64,000 bases of DNA from Candidatus Limimonas egerieequi. Its GTDB lineage: Bacteria; Bacillota; Clostridia; Oscillospirales; Acutalibacteraceae. Under the pieces are notes generated by a model. The model saw only the letters and a program-made list of their open reading frames with translations, was not told where the DNA came from and ran no database searches. The translations under genes were made by a program, and so were the position numbers. The DNA lies in the NCBI GenBank assembly GCA_018064455.1, contig JAGHVH010000007.1, positions 1-64,000 of the forward strand, written 5' to 3'. Positions within the stretch are counted from its first letter, which is position 1. Each line of letters starts with the position of its first letter. Positions 1 through 8,025 of this stretch are shown here, in pieces.

Positions 1-28
1 TCATTCTAAAGGATTTAGTCGTATATGT

Positions 29-101
29 CTTCTTTTTTTGCATTTTTCCAAAAAAGAAGGCTCCATAACAAATGTTGTACCCCAACATTTATTATAGAGC
101 C
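29..101. repeat. Two adjacent inverted repeats at the left edge
   Basis: A 10-bp stem is formed by CTTCTTTTTT (29-38) and AAAAAAGAAG (50-59). It is followed directly by a long imperfect hairpin: GGCTC (59-63) pairs with GAGCC (97-101), and inside it AAATGTTG pairs with CAACATTT around a short loop. With the terminator at 102-137 this makes three consecutive hairpins in 110 bases. They may be terminators of whatever lies left of the window, or a small palindromic repeat element. No gene is seen in 1-142. Confidence 0.5.
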
Positions 102-137
102 ATAAAAACAACCTAAGGCTTACGCCTTAGGTTGTTT
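102..137 (-). terminator. Intrinsic terminator downstream of the membrane-protein gene
   Basis: A perfect 14-bp stem, AAACAACCTAAGGC (106-119) against GCCTTAGGTTGTTT (124-137) with a 4-nt loop, lies 6 bp after the stop codon at 143. Read on the minus strand it is followed by a short T run. Confidence 0.8.
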
Positions 138-142
138 GCTTT

Positions 143-850
143 TTAGTAATTGAAAAGTTTGTCACTGCCACCGGTTTCATCATCCGCAGTAATCTTGTCA
201 CCAAGATCTGGGATGGCCATTTCAGCAGCATTGGCGATTACCTGATGGTGTTGCTGTAAGGACTCCTCCTGTGAGATGAGTACAAGTTCATCGTTAGGAT
301 TCTCAGCAGCCTTGAGTGCGCCACGGTTTTGAATCCTTGCTTGCTGCTGCTGGAACTTACGCTGTGCTGATGCAGTAGCCTTTGAAACGTGAATCTTGAA
401 CTTGCCATTTACCAAATCGACTGTGTCATCGATAAGGAATACGCAAGAGAGGAAGATGAGTACTATTGGGATTGCAAAGGTTATCTGAATTGTGTAGTAA
501 ATGTTTCTAAGGTCGATAATGTAAAGACCAGAGGAAGCCGCAAGACAGATAATGATGTTTGCAATAATTGTTATGAAAGTAATCAGCGCAGGCCAACCAT
601 TGTTGGTAAAGAAACGCGCAAGAAGCAATGCTTGAATAATTTGAATAACACCTGCAGCAATGTCGAAGTAGATGTAGTAATTGTTGAATGCAGTTGCAAG
701 ACCACGATAATTTGTGAAGTCGATTGTATCAACGAGCAAAGGCATATTACCAACTACAGTGATAAGGAAAATCAACTGTGTTATCAGGTAAACAACTGTG
801 AAAGTAATCGCAACTCCTTTGCTTGGGAGCTTACGCTCTTTAATTGCCAT
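143..850 (-). CDS. Four-helix membrane protein of unknown function
   Basis: A 235-residue protein that I do not recognise as a named family. The first ~145 residues hold about four hydrophobic segments (roughly residues 11-33, 57-78, 84-106 and 118-140). The rest is a soluble tail that is Gln/Ala-rich (QQQQ near residue 175) and acidic towards the C-terminus. The start is the ATG at 850 (MAIKERKLP...), chosen because AAGGAG sits 7 nt upstream; an in-frame start further upstream has no ribosome binding site. It has its own promoter (889-917) just past the LCP gene and its own terminator, so it is probably a single-gene unit. The charged tail is probably cytoplasmic. No enzyme motif is visible. 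Confidence 0.75.
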   Translation of the reverse strand: MAIKERKLPSKGVAITFTVVYLITQLIFLITVVGNMPLLVDTIDFTNYRGLATAFNNYYIYFDIAAGVIQIIQALLLARFFTNNGWPALITFITIIANIIICLAASSGLYIIDLRNIYYTIQITFAIPIVLIFLSCVFLIDDTVDLVNGKFKIHVSKATASAQRKFQQQQARIQNRGALKAAENPNDELVLISQEESLQQHHQVIANAAEMAIPDLGDKITADDETGGSDKLFNY

Positions 851-888
851 ACATCTTCTCCTTTCTTGTACAAAAATTACTAAACTTA

Positions 889-917
889 ATTTTATCAAAA
901 TTAAGGTAAAATGTAAA
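889..917 (-). promoter_or_regulatory. Sigma-A-type promoter for the membrane-protein gene
   Basis: On the minus strand TTTACA (912-917) and TAAAAT (889-894) are separated by exactly 17 bp. The transcript would begin near 882, about 30 nt before the ATG at 850. Confidence 0.6.
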
Positions 918-926
918 TAACTTTAA

Positions 927-2177
927 TTACTGAAGAGGGTTAATATCGTTGTAGATATAGTTATAAAGTGTCTCTGCGGTGTCATCAATATCAAATACAA
1001 GGCAGGAACCTGCAGACTTGTTTTCACTGTGCCATGTGCCATCGATTGGAACTCCAAGTGACTCAATATCATAGTGAAGATACTTAAAGATTGCACCAAT
1101 GCCAAGGCTTATCATCTTGTTACTTGTAATGTCTGTTTCAATGTGTGGCAAGACGCTGTTTGAAAGTTTGAGGAGCTCAATTGGATTGGTGTGCATCATC
1201 TCTTGCTTGATGCCAGAGATTGTCTCGCGCTGACGGCGTGTACGCTCAAAGTCAGAGTCGAGTTTTCTAATACGGCAGAACATCAGTGCCTCTTCGCCGT
1301 TTAAGTGAACGCTGTCGCCAAAGTCATAGGTGAGCTGGTTTCCTGTGAGTGTCCATTCGTACCAAGTATCGTTGAGGTATTTTGCTTCCTTTTCTGTTAT
1401 TGGTACATCGACACCGCCAAGGGAATCGATGAGCTTTTCAAATGCTATGAAGTCAACCTTCATATAGTTGTCGATTTTGATTTTGAAATTGTATTCAAGA
1501 GTATCCCAAACAAGGTCAACACCACCTCGTGAACAAGCGGCGTTAAGTTTGGTCCAGCCATAGCCTGGAATTTCAACATAACTGTCGCGAAGGAATGAAG
1601 TGATTTTCATCTTGCCGTTGCTCTTGTCGATAGACACAATCATCATTGTGTCGGAGCGTGAAACGGTCTCACCTTCGCGAGCGTCAACTCCAAGAAGGAG
1701 AATGTTGATAACATTCTTGTCTGTGTGGAGTTGATCCTCACTGATATATTGATTCACATGGTGAGAGTCCTCAGCATGTGATAGTTTGCTATAAATAGAG
1801 AGGACGACGAGCCCAAGAAGCAAGATGATAACAAGGAAGCAAATGCCAAAAGCGCGAAGAATCTTTTTCCTAAGGCTTAAGCGCTTTTTCTTTTTAGGGG
1901 TATTGCTTGAGATGTCAATATCGTCATCAATGTTGTCAGGCTTTAGGACTGAAACTCTTCTGTTTTCAGTCTTTTGCTGGATGTTATTATCAATAGCCAT
2001 TTTGGCTTGCTTTGACATAGGAATTCCATCCAAGTCGTCTGAATATTCAAAGTCATCTTCGTAGTTGTAGCGACCTGTGTCGATGTCTTCGTATTCGTCA
2101 TCGACATAGTTATCACTTTTACTACTTATATCCTCAAATTCATCAAAATCATTGAGGTATTCATCGTATTTTGCCAT
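927..2177 (-). CDS. LytR-CpsA-Psr (LCP) family cell-wall polymer ligase
   Basis: A 416-residue LCP protein. The family transfers lipid-linked anionic polymers (wall teichoic acid, capsule or similar) onto peptidoglycan outside the membrane. About 105 residues of very acidic, Asp/Tyr-rich cytoplasmic tail precede a basic stretch (KKKKRLSLRKK) and one transmembrane helix (about residues 108-130). The LCP domain follows, with LLLGVDAREGE, the Arg/Asp pair in RSDTMMIVSID, and TSFLRDSYVEIPG. The basic residues FERTRRQRETI near residue 310 are typical of the phosphate-binding site. The start ATG at 2177 has GGAGGT 7 nt upstream. The length of the acidic cytoplasmic tail is unusual for the family. 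It is transcribed from its own promoter. Confidence 0.9.
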   Translation of the reverse strand: MAKYDEYLNDFDEFEDISSKSDNYVDDEYEDIDTGRYNYEDDFEYSDDLDGIPMSKQAKMAIDNNIQQKTENRRVSVLKPDNIDDDIDISSNTPKKKKRLSLRKKILRAFGICFLVIILLLGLVVLSIYSKLSHAEDSHHVNQYISEDQLHTDKNVINILLLGVDAREGETVSRSDTMMIVSIDKSNGKMKITSFLRDSYVEIPGYGWTKLNAACSRGGVDLVWDTLEYNFKIKIDNYMKVDFIAFEKLIDSLGGVDVPITEKEAKYLNDTWYEWTLTGNQLTYDFGDSVHLNGEEALMFCRIRKLDSDFERTRRQRETISGIKQEMMHTNPIELLKLSNSVLPHIETDITSNKMISLGIGAIFKYLHYDIESLGVPIDGTWHSENKSAGSCLVFDIDDTAETLYNYIYNDINPLQ

Positions 2178-2205
2178 TTATTGTACCTCCAAAATGGATG
2201 TATAT

Positions 2206-2234
2206 ATTTTATATCAAGTGTCTATTATTTACAA
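2206..2234 (-). promoter_or_regulatory. Promoter of the LCP gene
   Basis: On the minus strand TTGTAA (2229-2234) and TAAAAT (2206-2211) have a 17-bp spacer. It lies 29 bp before the LCP start and is divergent from the rnpB promoter. Confidence 0.55.
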
Positions 2235-2243
2235 GTTTTAGGG

Positions 2244-2272
2244 TTGAATGTAAGAAATCTTTAATATATAAT
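2244..2272 (+). promoter_or_regulatory. Promoter of rnpB
   Basis: TTGAAT (2244-2249), 17-bp spacer, perfect TATAAT (2267-2272). The predicted start at about 2279 coincides with the 5' strand of the RNase P closing helix. Confidence 0.75.
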
Positions 2273-2276
2273 AGTC

Positions 2277-2625
2277 GCGTGATTGGATTGGGCAGTCGCT
2301 GGCGCGAATGCGCGAGAGGAAAGTCCGAGCCCCATAGAGCAGGATGACGGCTAACGGCCGCCGAGGGTGACCTTAGGGAAAGTGCAACAGAGATATACCG
2401 CCACGGCAGTTACGTTGCCGCGGTAAGGATGGAAAGGCGAGGTAAGAGCTCACCAGCGTGATGGAGACATCACGGCTATGTAAACCCCATCTGGAGCAAC
2501 ACCGACTTGCATAGGCTTGCTCGGCCGCTTTAAAGCAGAAGGGTGGCTTGAACCACTCAGCAATGGGTGGTCTAGATAGATGATTGCCTTTAAAGACAGA
2601 ACTCGGCTTACAGATCCTATCACGC
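2277..2625 (+). ncRNA. rnpB: RNase P RNA, bacterial type A
   Basis: The catalytic RNA of RNase P, which trims the 5' ends of tRNA precursors. The universally conserved core is present: GAGGAAAGTCCGAGC near 2315-2330 and ACAGAACTCGGCTTAC near 2597-2612, a close match to the usual P4/J-region signature. The ends pair as helix P1: GCGTGAT (2277-2283) with ATCACGC (2619-2625). The overall length of about 349 nt and the conserved blocks fit the ancestral A type. It has its own promoter and terminator. Confidence 0.95.
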
Positions 2626-2631
2626 TATATG

Positions 2632-2662
2632 AAAAAGGGGTGCGCGTGATGCACCCTTTTTT
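2632..2662 (+). terminator. Intrinsic terminator of rnpB
   Basis: An 11-bp stem, AAAAGGGGTGC against GCACCCTTTTT with one G-T pair, precedes a T run. The 7-nt loop (2644-2650) is identical to the 5' strand of RNase P helix P1. Confidence 0.85.
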
Positions 2663-2685
2663 GCTATGAAAAGAGGTGAACTAAA

Positions 2686-4905
2686 TTGCTGACAGAGGAA
2701 ATGGAAAACCTCTATGGTATGGTAGAAGAGATTATTTACCGCAAAGAGGAGACGGGCTACACAATTATTGATGTGGCTAGTGAAGATGGAGAACTCATCA
2801 CAGTTGTTGGAGTACTTCCAGACATCTCTGCTGGTGAGGAGGTTCACTTTGTTGGTACATGGGAACAACATCCGACCTTTGGCCGTCAGTTTAAGGCGGA
2901 GGTAGTGGAACGCACAATGCCAAGCACAGCGGCATCGATGCTTAAATACTTATCATCGGGTGCTGTAAAGGGCATAGGTCCATCCACCGCCGTTAAGATA
3001 GTGGAGGCCTTTGGCGAGGATGCCTTTGAGGTGCTCGAGCATCATCCAGATAAACTTGCAACTATCAAAGGCATCACCAAGGAAAAGGCGGATAAAATCA
3101 GTGAGGACTTTAAACGTACAACAGCTGTACGTGAGATAATGGTACGTCTTGAATCACTTGGTCTTACTGCCAATGAGAGTATCAATGTCTATAGGGTGCT
3201 TGGCCCTTATTCAGTTACTCGTGTTACAGAAAACCCATATATTTTATGTATCCCAGAGATAGGTATTTCATTTGACAGGGCGGACAGCCTCTGCCAAACA
3301 TTTGAAGTAACTCCAAATCCTGTTTATAGGGTGAGAGCGGGCATACTTCATGTTGTAACATATAATCTCTTTAGCAATGGACACACTTGTCTTCCACGTG
3401 AGAAACTTCTCACTCCTTGTGCTGAACTCCTTGATATTGACAAGGATACAGTGGATATTACTATGGATGAACTTGTATCCGATAGGGAACTTACAATGTT
3501 CACCATGAATGGCAAGGAGTTCTTGTCACTTCCATATATTTACGAGGCTGAGTATAAGGCAGCCGAGCGAATTAAAATGATGTGTAAATTCCCGCCAGCT
3601 GGACGTCAGACACTTGTAAAAGAGATAGACAATCTTGAAAAATCCACTGGTATCAAGTATGAGTCACTTCAGAGGGAAGCAATTGTAACCGCTGTTGAAA
3701 AGGGCATATTGATACTAACTGGTGGACCTGGTACAGGTAAGACAACTACGCTAAATGGTATACTTGAGCTATTTGAGCGTGACGGTTTAAATGTAGTCCT
3801 TTGCGCACCAACAGGACGCGCTGCTCAGCGTATGTCAGAGATAACTGGCAAGGAGGCGAGCACGATACACCGCCTTTTGGAGGCTGAGCGTGGCAGCGAT
3901 GACCGTATGACGTTTGCGAAAAATGAGCACGACCCAATCGATGCCGACGTATTGATAGTCGACGAGCTCTCGATGGTCGATGTAATTCTGTTTTCAGCAC
4001 TGCTTGATGCGCTGCCACTTGGTTGCAGGCTCATTATGGTTGGCGACAACGATCAGTTGCCTGCTGTTGGAGCGGGCAGTGTGCTCCATGACTTGCTTGA
4101 GTCGGAACTCTTGCCAGTTGTAAAGCTGACAGAGGTCTTCCGTCAAGCTATGCAGAGCCTTATTGTTACTAATGCTCATATGATAGTTCACGGTGAGGAA
4201 CCAGAGCTATCACGTGTCGATAACGACTTCTTCCATATGGAGAGAAGCAATGGAATGCAGACCGCTGCTGACATAATAAAACTCTATTGTGACCGCCTTC
4301 CAAAGGCGTATGGATACGACGCATCTCGTGATATCCAAGTACTCTGTCCTTCCAAGAAGGGAGATTGTGGTACCGCTAACCTCAATCATCTTTTGCAAGA
4401 GGCTGTAAACCCACCAGCGAAGGGCAAAAATGAGTATAAGAGCATGACGAGAACCTTCCGTGAAGGTGACAAAGTCATGCAGATTAAGAACAATTACAAC
4501 ATTCAGTGGATTAAGCAAAATAGCCGTGGCAAGGACGAAAAAGGCGAGGGCATATTCAACGGTGATACTGGCACGCTCATATCGATTGATAGGCGCGCAG
4601 GCACTATGGTTATTGACTTCGACGGTCGCCTTGCAAATTATCCACTTGATAATGTGAAGGAATTAGAACACGCTTTTGCGATGACTGTACACAAGAGTCA
4701 GGGAAGCGAGTTCGAAGCGGTAATTATGCCGGTAATTGATGTTCCTCCTAATCTTTGTTATCGAAATCTTTTCTACACAGCCGTTACAAGAGCCAAGTCA
4801 AAAATGATTACAATTGGTTCCCGTGACACTATACTCAGAATGGTAGAAAACGATAGAAAGATTAAAAGATATTCCGCCCTAAAAGATCTTTTAAAGGTGG
4901 AATAA
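2686..4905 (+). CDS. recD2: ATP-dependent RecD2-type DNA helicase
   Basis: A 739-residue SF1B helicase of the RecD2 class, which unwinds DNA 5'-3' and acts in repair and replication independently of RecBC. An N-terminal OB-like region is followed by helix-hairpin-helix repeats (residues ~95-180: KGIGPSTAVKIVEAFG, IKGITKEKADKI). Walker A GGPGTGKT covers 346-353, Walker B VDELSMVD covers 425-432, and the C-terminal motif TVHKSQGSEFEAV begins near 667. The start is TTG at 2686 because GAGGTG lies 7 nt upstream; an in-frame ATG at 2701 is the alternative. No recB or recC gene is nearby, consistent with the stand-alone class. The comF-like gene follows 2 bp later, so the two are probably co-transcribed. 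Confidence 0.93.
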   Translation: MLTEEMENLYGMVEEIIYRKEETGYTIIDVASEDGELITVVGVLPDISAGEEVHFVGTWEQHPTFGRQFKAEVVERTMPSTAASMLKYLSSGAVKGIGPSTAVKIVEAFGEDAFEVLEHHPDKLATIKGITKEKADKISEDFKRTTAVREIMVRLESLGLTANESINVYRVLGPYSVTRVTENPYILCIPEIGISFDRADSLCQTFEVTPNPVYRVRAGILHVVTYNLFSNGHTCLPREKLLTPCAELLDIDKDTVDITMDELVSDRELTMFTMNGKEFLSLPYIYEAEYKAAERIKMMCKFPPAGRQTLVKEIDNLEKSTGIKYESLQREAIVTAVEKGILILTGGPGTGKTTTLNGILELFERDGLNVVLCAPTGRAAQRMSEITGKEASTIHRLLEAERGSDDRMTFAKNEHDPIDADVLIVDELSMVDVILFSALLDALPLGCRLIMVGDNDQLPAVGAGSVLHDLLESELLPVVKLTEVFRQAMQSLIVTNAHMIVHGEEPELSRVDNDFFHMERSNGMQTAADIIKLYCDRLPKAYGYDASRDIQVLCPSKKGDCGTANLNHLLQEAVNPPAKGKNEYKSMTRTFREGDKVMQIKNNYNIQWIKQNSRGKDEKGEGIFNGDTGTLISIDRRAGTMVIDFDGRLANYPLDNVKELEHAFAMTVHKSQGSEFEAVIMPVIDVPPNLCYRNLFYTAVTRAKSKMITIGSRDTILRMVENDRKIKRYSALKDLLKVE

Positions 4906-4907
4906 CT

Positions 4908-5597
4908 ATGTCAAAAAATAAGAGCGAAGCAGATAAGATTCTTTCAATTCTCTTTCCCCAAAAATGTGCATCTTGCGGATGCTATTTGGGGAAAGAAAAT
5001 GAAAGTGATGATATTCTGCTCGCTCATTTTTTATGTAAAAATTGCGCACCACGACTAATTAGAGCAGAGGGCAAAAATTACGATTTACCACATCACGGAT
5101 ATGAAAATGTGGCAATTCCTCTGTGCTATGATGGCGCTGGAAAGGATGCAATGCTAAGACTGAAATTTGCCTTAGATATAGGCTCCGTGCCGTTTTTGGC
5201 CAATGAGGTAGAGCGCGAAATCAGGACAAAGTTTTATGGCGTAAAGTTCGATACCTTTACATGCGTGCCGGCAACCAAATTAAGTCTCTCAAAACGCGGA
5301 TTTAATCAGAGCCAACTCATTGCTGAAAGGGTAGGAATTGATGTGCCTTATGATTTCTCACTCCTTACCAAAGATGAGTCAACAGGAGTGCAACATAAAC
5401 TCGGCGCGGCAGCAAGACGACTCAATATCGAGAACGCTTATTCACTGAGTCCAGGTCGTGATGTCGTTGGCAAAACGATACTTATCGTTGACGACATTTT
5501 AACGACTGGAGCAACACTGGACGCCTGTTCTCGTGCCCTTCGTCTTGCTGGTGCTCGCGCCGTCTATGCGGCGTGTGCAATGACCGCAATTCAATAA
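4908..5597 (+). CDS. ComF-family phosphoribosyltransferase-like protein
   Basis: A 229-residue protein of the ComFC/GntX type. It starts with a double-CxxC zinc-finger-like region (Cys20, Cys23, Cys43, Cys46) and ends with a PRTase fold containing the PRPP loop VDDILTTGAT near residue 195. ComFC proteins take part in DNA uptake or processing of transformed DNA in competent Firmicutes; the exact reaction is poorly defined. It starts 2 bp after recD2, so the two DNA-processing genes probably share a transcript. No comFA helicase gene is adjacent. Confidence 0.87.
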   Translation: MSKNKSEADKILSILFPQKCASCGCYLGKENESDDILLAHFLCKNCAPRLIRAEGKNYDLPHHGYENVAIPLCYDGAGKDAMLRLKFALDIGSVPFLANEVEREIRTKFYGVKFDTFTCVPATKLSLSKRGFNQSQLIAERVGIDVPYDFSLLTKDESTGVQHKLGAAARRLNIENAYSLSPGRDVVGKTILIVDDILTTGATLDACSRALRLAGARAVYAACAMTAIQ

Positions 5598-5612
5598 AGG
5601 TAAAATTAACTG

Positions 5613-5660
5613 TTTAAATATAATATCGTTTGTAGTATAATATTTGTCACGCGCACGCGT
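5613..5660 (+). promoter_or_regulatory. Candidate promoter of the mreB-type gene with inverted repeat at +1
   Basis: TTTAAA (5613-5618), 17-bp spacer and perfect TATAAT (5636-5641). The inverted repeat ACGCG-CA-CGCGT (5649-5660) lies at the expected start of transcription and could be an operator. The -35 box is weak. Confidence 0.45.
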
Positions 5661-5685
5661 AGACTAATGATACCTTGAGGTGTTT

Positions 5686-6738
5686 ATGCTAGGAATCAAT
5701 ATCGGAATTGATCTCGGCACTACATCTGTAATGGCTTGTGTAGAGGGCAAAGGAATAGTGCTTTCGGAACCAGCCGTTGTTGCTTACCGCAAGACAACCG
5801 GTAAGGTAATGGCTATCGGTCGAGCTGCTCTTAGAATGCTAGGAAGGGAGCCTGACTCGGTCGAAGTCGTTCGTCCAATGAAGGACGGTGTAGTATCCGA
5901 CTTTACTGTAACTGAGCACATGCTCCGTTACTTTATAATGCAGATTTGCGGAAACAAAATCTTTAAGCCAAATATTATCGTCAGCATGCCAGGTACGGTG
6001 ACCAACCTTGAAAAGCGTACCGTACTGGATGTAATCACAGCCTCTGGTGCTGGCAGGGCTTGCCTCATTGAGGAGCCTCTTGCTGCCGCAATAGGCGCTG
6101 GAATTGATATCACTCATCCAAGTGGTGTTATGGTGGTCGATATTGGCGGTGGCACAACAGATATTGCCGTAATTACGATGGGTGCTATGGCGGTTGCCTC
6201 CAGCATCAAAATTGCCGGCAATATGTTGACCGACGACATCGTTCGCTACTGCCGCCGCGAACGAGACATCATTATCGGCGAACTTACAGCGGAGGAAATT
6301 AAAAAGCGCGTTGGTTGCGCTTACCTTCGCCGAGAAGAGACGGCAGTCTTTGCAAAAGGCAAAGATTACTTTACGGGGATGCCAATCGATTTCGAGATAA
6401 CTTCAAATGAGGTTTATCTCGCAATGCGTGAGCATATCAATATGATATTCGAGGAGATTAGAAACGTCTTTGAACAGACTCCACCGGAACTTGTGTCCGA
6501 CATAGTTGAAGAGGGAATAGTTCTAACGGGCGGTTCTGCACAGCTTTTCGGTATCGATAAAATGATAGAGAAACTTACCAAGATTAACACAAGGGTTGCT
6601 GATGACCCAGTAAACTGTGTAATAGGTGGTATAGGAAAAGTACTTGGGGATACTTACTTCTTAGAAGAAAACGGATATCTCTTCAAGTCACGACAGGATA
6701 TAACTGGCAGCATAACTGAAGAAAAGGAGGTCTTCTAG
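5686..6738 (+). CDS. mreB: MreB/Mbl-type bacterial actin, rod-shape determination
   Basis: About 350 residues with the MreB actin fold: phosphate 1 IGIDLGTTSV at the N-terminus, VEGKGIVLSEPAVVAY, phosphate 2 VVDIGGGTTDIAVI near residue 155, and the adenosine motif IVLTGGSAQLFGID near residue 288. MreB homologues assemble on the inner membrane face and direct lateral wall synthesis. The ATG at 5686 is preferred over a GTG at 5680 because GAGG (5677-5680) is spaced properly only for the ATG. It could be Mbl or MreBH rather than MreB itself; no mreC/mreD is nearby. The DUF4364 gene starts immediately after the stop. Confidence 0.9.
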   Translation: MLGINIGIDLGTTSVMACVEGKGIVLSEPAVVAYRKTTGKVMAIGRAALRMLGREPDSVEVVRPMKDGVVSDFTVTEHMLRYFIMQICGNKIFKPNIIVSMPGTVTNLEKRTVLDVITASGAGRACLIEEPLAAAIGAGIDITHPSGVMVVDIGGGTTDIAVITMGAMAVASSIKIAGNMLTDDIVRYCRRERDIIIGELTAEEIKKRVGCAYLRREETAVFAKGKDYFTGMPIDFEITSNEVYLAMREHINMIFEEIRNVFEQTPPELVSDIVEEGIVLTGGSAQLFGIDKMIEKLTKINTRVADDPVNCVIGGIGKVLGDTYFLEENGYLFKSRQDITGSITEEKEVF

Positions 6739-6739
6739 G

Positions 6740-7306
6740 ATGGACGTTTACGAGGAGTTTAACGCACTTGATGAAGGCATTGAGCCAGGCGGACTTCGTA
6801 ACAAGGACGATATCAAGGTCCTTATTTGTTATCTACTTCGCACAGTGGATACAAGTATCACTAGAGAACAGATAGGAAATATCATGCAGGACCAGGGTAT
6901 TGCAAATTATTTTGAGGCCATGGATGCAGTATCGGATCTCCTTTCAAATGGAAGCATAGTTAGTAACTTTGTTGATGAAAAGGAATGCCTTGAGGTTACA
7001 AGCATTGGCAAGGAAGCAGTTGCCGAGGTTGAGCGTGACCTTCCAAAGACTGTCAGAGAAAAGGCAGTTAAATCAGCACTCAGGTTCATCACTCTCGAGA
7101 GAAATGAGAGGGAGAATGAAGTTAAAATAGAGCCATGTGATGGCGGATATGAAATCTCCTTCGCACTTAAGGACAAGGATACAGCTTTGATGAAACTTGC
7201 AATGTTCGTAGGCGATAGGGATCAAGCAGAAAAATTAAAAAATAATTTTCTTGAGGACCCAGCAAGAGTCTATGGTAGCATTCTTGCAAGTCTGATGATT
7301 GACTAA
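6740..7306 (+). CDS. DUF4364 family protein
   Basis: A 188-residue cytoplasmic protein of the DUF4364 family, common in Clostridia. The first ~75 residues look like a winged helix-turn-helix (KDDIKVLICYLLRTVDTSIT, ISxEQIG-like helix, then a strand pair NGSIVSNFVDEKECLEV), so a DNA-binding role is possible but unproven. The C-terminal half is alpha/beta with no recognisable catalytic residues. The start has AGGAGGT 7 nt upstream, 1 bp after the mreB stop. An ABC transporter follows after 13 bp, so it may sit in one operon with mreB and the transporter. Confidence 0.8.
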   Translation: MDVYEEFNALDEGIEPGGLRNKDDIKVLICYLLRTVDTSITREQIGNIMQDQGIANYFEAMDAVSDLLSNGSIVSNFVDEKECLEVTSIGKEAVAEVERDLPKTVREKAVKSALRFITLERNERENEVKIEPCDGGYEISFALKDKDTALMKLAMFVGDRDQAEKLKNNFLEDPARVYGSILASLMID

Positions 7307-7319
7307 GGAGGACTAAACA

Positions 7320-8021
7320 ATGAGTTTTATTGAATTTGATTCAGTTTACAAGCGCTATAAGATGGGCGAAGTTGTAATCAACGCTGCTGACGGTGTTACA
7401 TTTAACGTTGAGCAGGGTGAGTTTGCAGTTATCGTTGGTGCATCTGGTGCAGGTAAGACAACAGTACTTAATATCCTTGGCGGAATGGATTCATCAGACG
7501 ATGGTAAGGTTCGTGTTGCTGGTGACCTCGTTAATGAGTACAACAACAAGAGACTTATTGAGTATAGACGTTACGATGTAGGATTTGTATTCCAGTTCTA
7601 TAACTTGGTTCCAAACCTTACAGCACTTGAGAACGTAGAGCTTGCAACTCAGATAGGTAAGGCAAGCTTAAGCCCTGAGAAGGTGCTTGAGCGTGTTGGC
7701 CTTCAAGAGCGTATGGGTAACTTCCCAGCACAGCTCTCAGGTGGTGAGCAGCAGCGTGTATCAATCGCACGTGCTCTTGCAAAGAACCCAAAGCTTCTCC
7801 TTTGCGATGAGCCTACAGGTGCTCTTGACTACAACACAGGTAAACAGATTTTGAAGTTACTTCAAGATACTTGCCGTGAGACAGGTATGACAGTTATCGT
7901 AATCACACATAACTCAGCAATCACACCGATGGCTGACCGTGTTATTCAGATGCGTTCTGGCCGTGTAGTATCAATGACAGTTAATGAGAACCCTGTTCCA
8001 ATAGAAAGGATTGAATGGTAA
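7320..8021 (+). CDS. MacB/LolD-type ABC transporter ATPase
   Basis: A 233-residue ATPase of the type that partners FtsX/MacB permeases (mechanotransmission or lipoprotein/peptide handling). Walker A is GASGAGKTT near residue 41, the Q-loop lies in FVFQFYNL, the signature is LSGGEQQR near residue 138, Walker B is [12 protein letters not shown] and the switch His is in VITHN. The start ATG at 7320 has GGAGG upstream. The stop overlaps the region just before the permease start (4 bp apart), so the pair is translated together. Substrate unknown. Confidence 0.92.
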   Translation: MSFIEFDSVYKRYKMGEVVINAADGVTFNVEQGEFAVIVGASGAGKTTVLNILGGMDSSDDGKVRVAGDLVNEYNNKRLIEYRRYDVGFVFQFYNLVPNLTALENVELATQIGKASLSPEKVLERVGLQERMGNFPAQLSGGEQQRVSIARALAKNPKLLLCDEPTGALDYNTGKQILKLLQDTCRETGMTVIVITHNSAITPMADRVIQMRSGRVVSMTVNENPVPIERIEW

Positions 8022-8025
8022 GAGT

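Noticed and set aside
389-883. 164-residue plus-strand reading frame opposite the membrane-protein gene
   Set aside because: No ribosome binding site, Cys/Asn-rich nonsense composition, and it exactly mirrors a gene with promoter, start and hydrophobic segments on the other strand.
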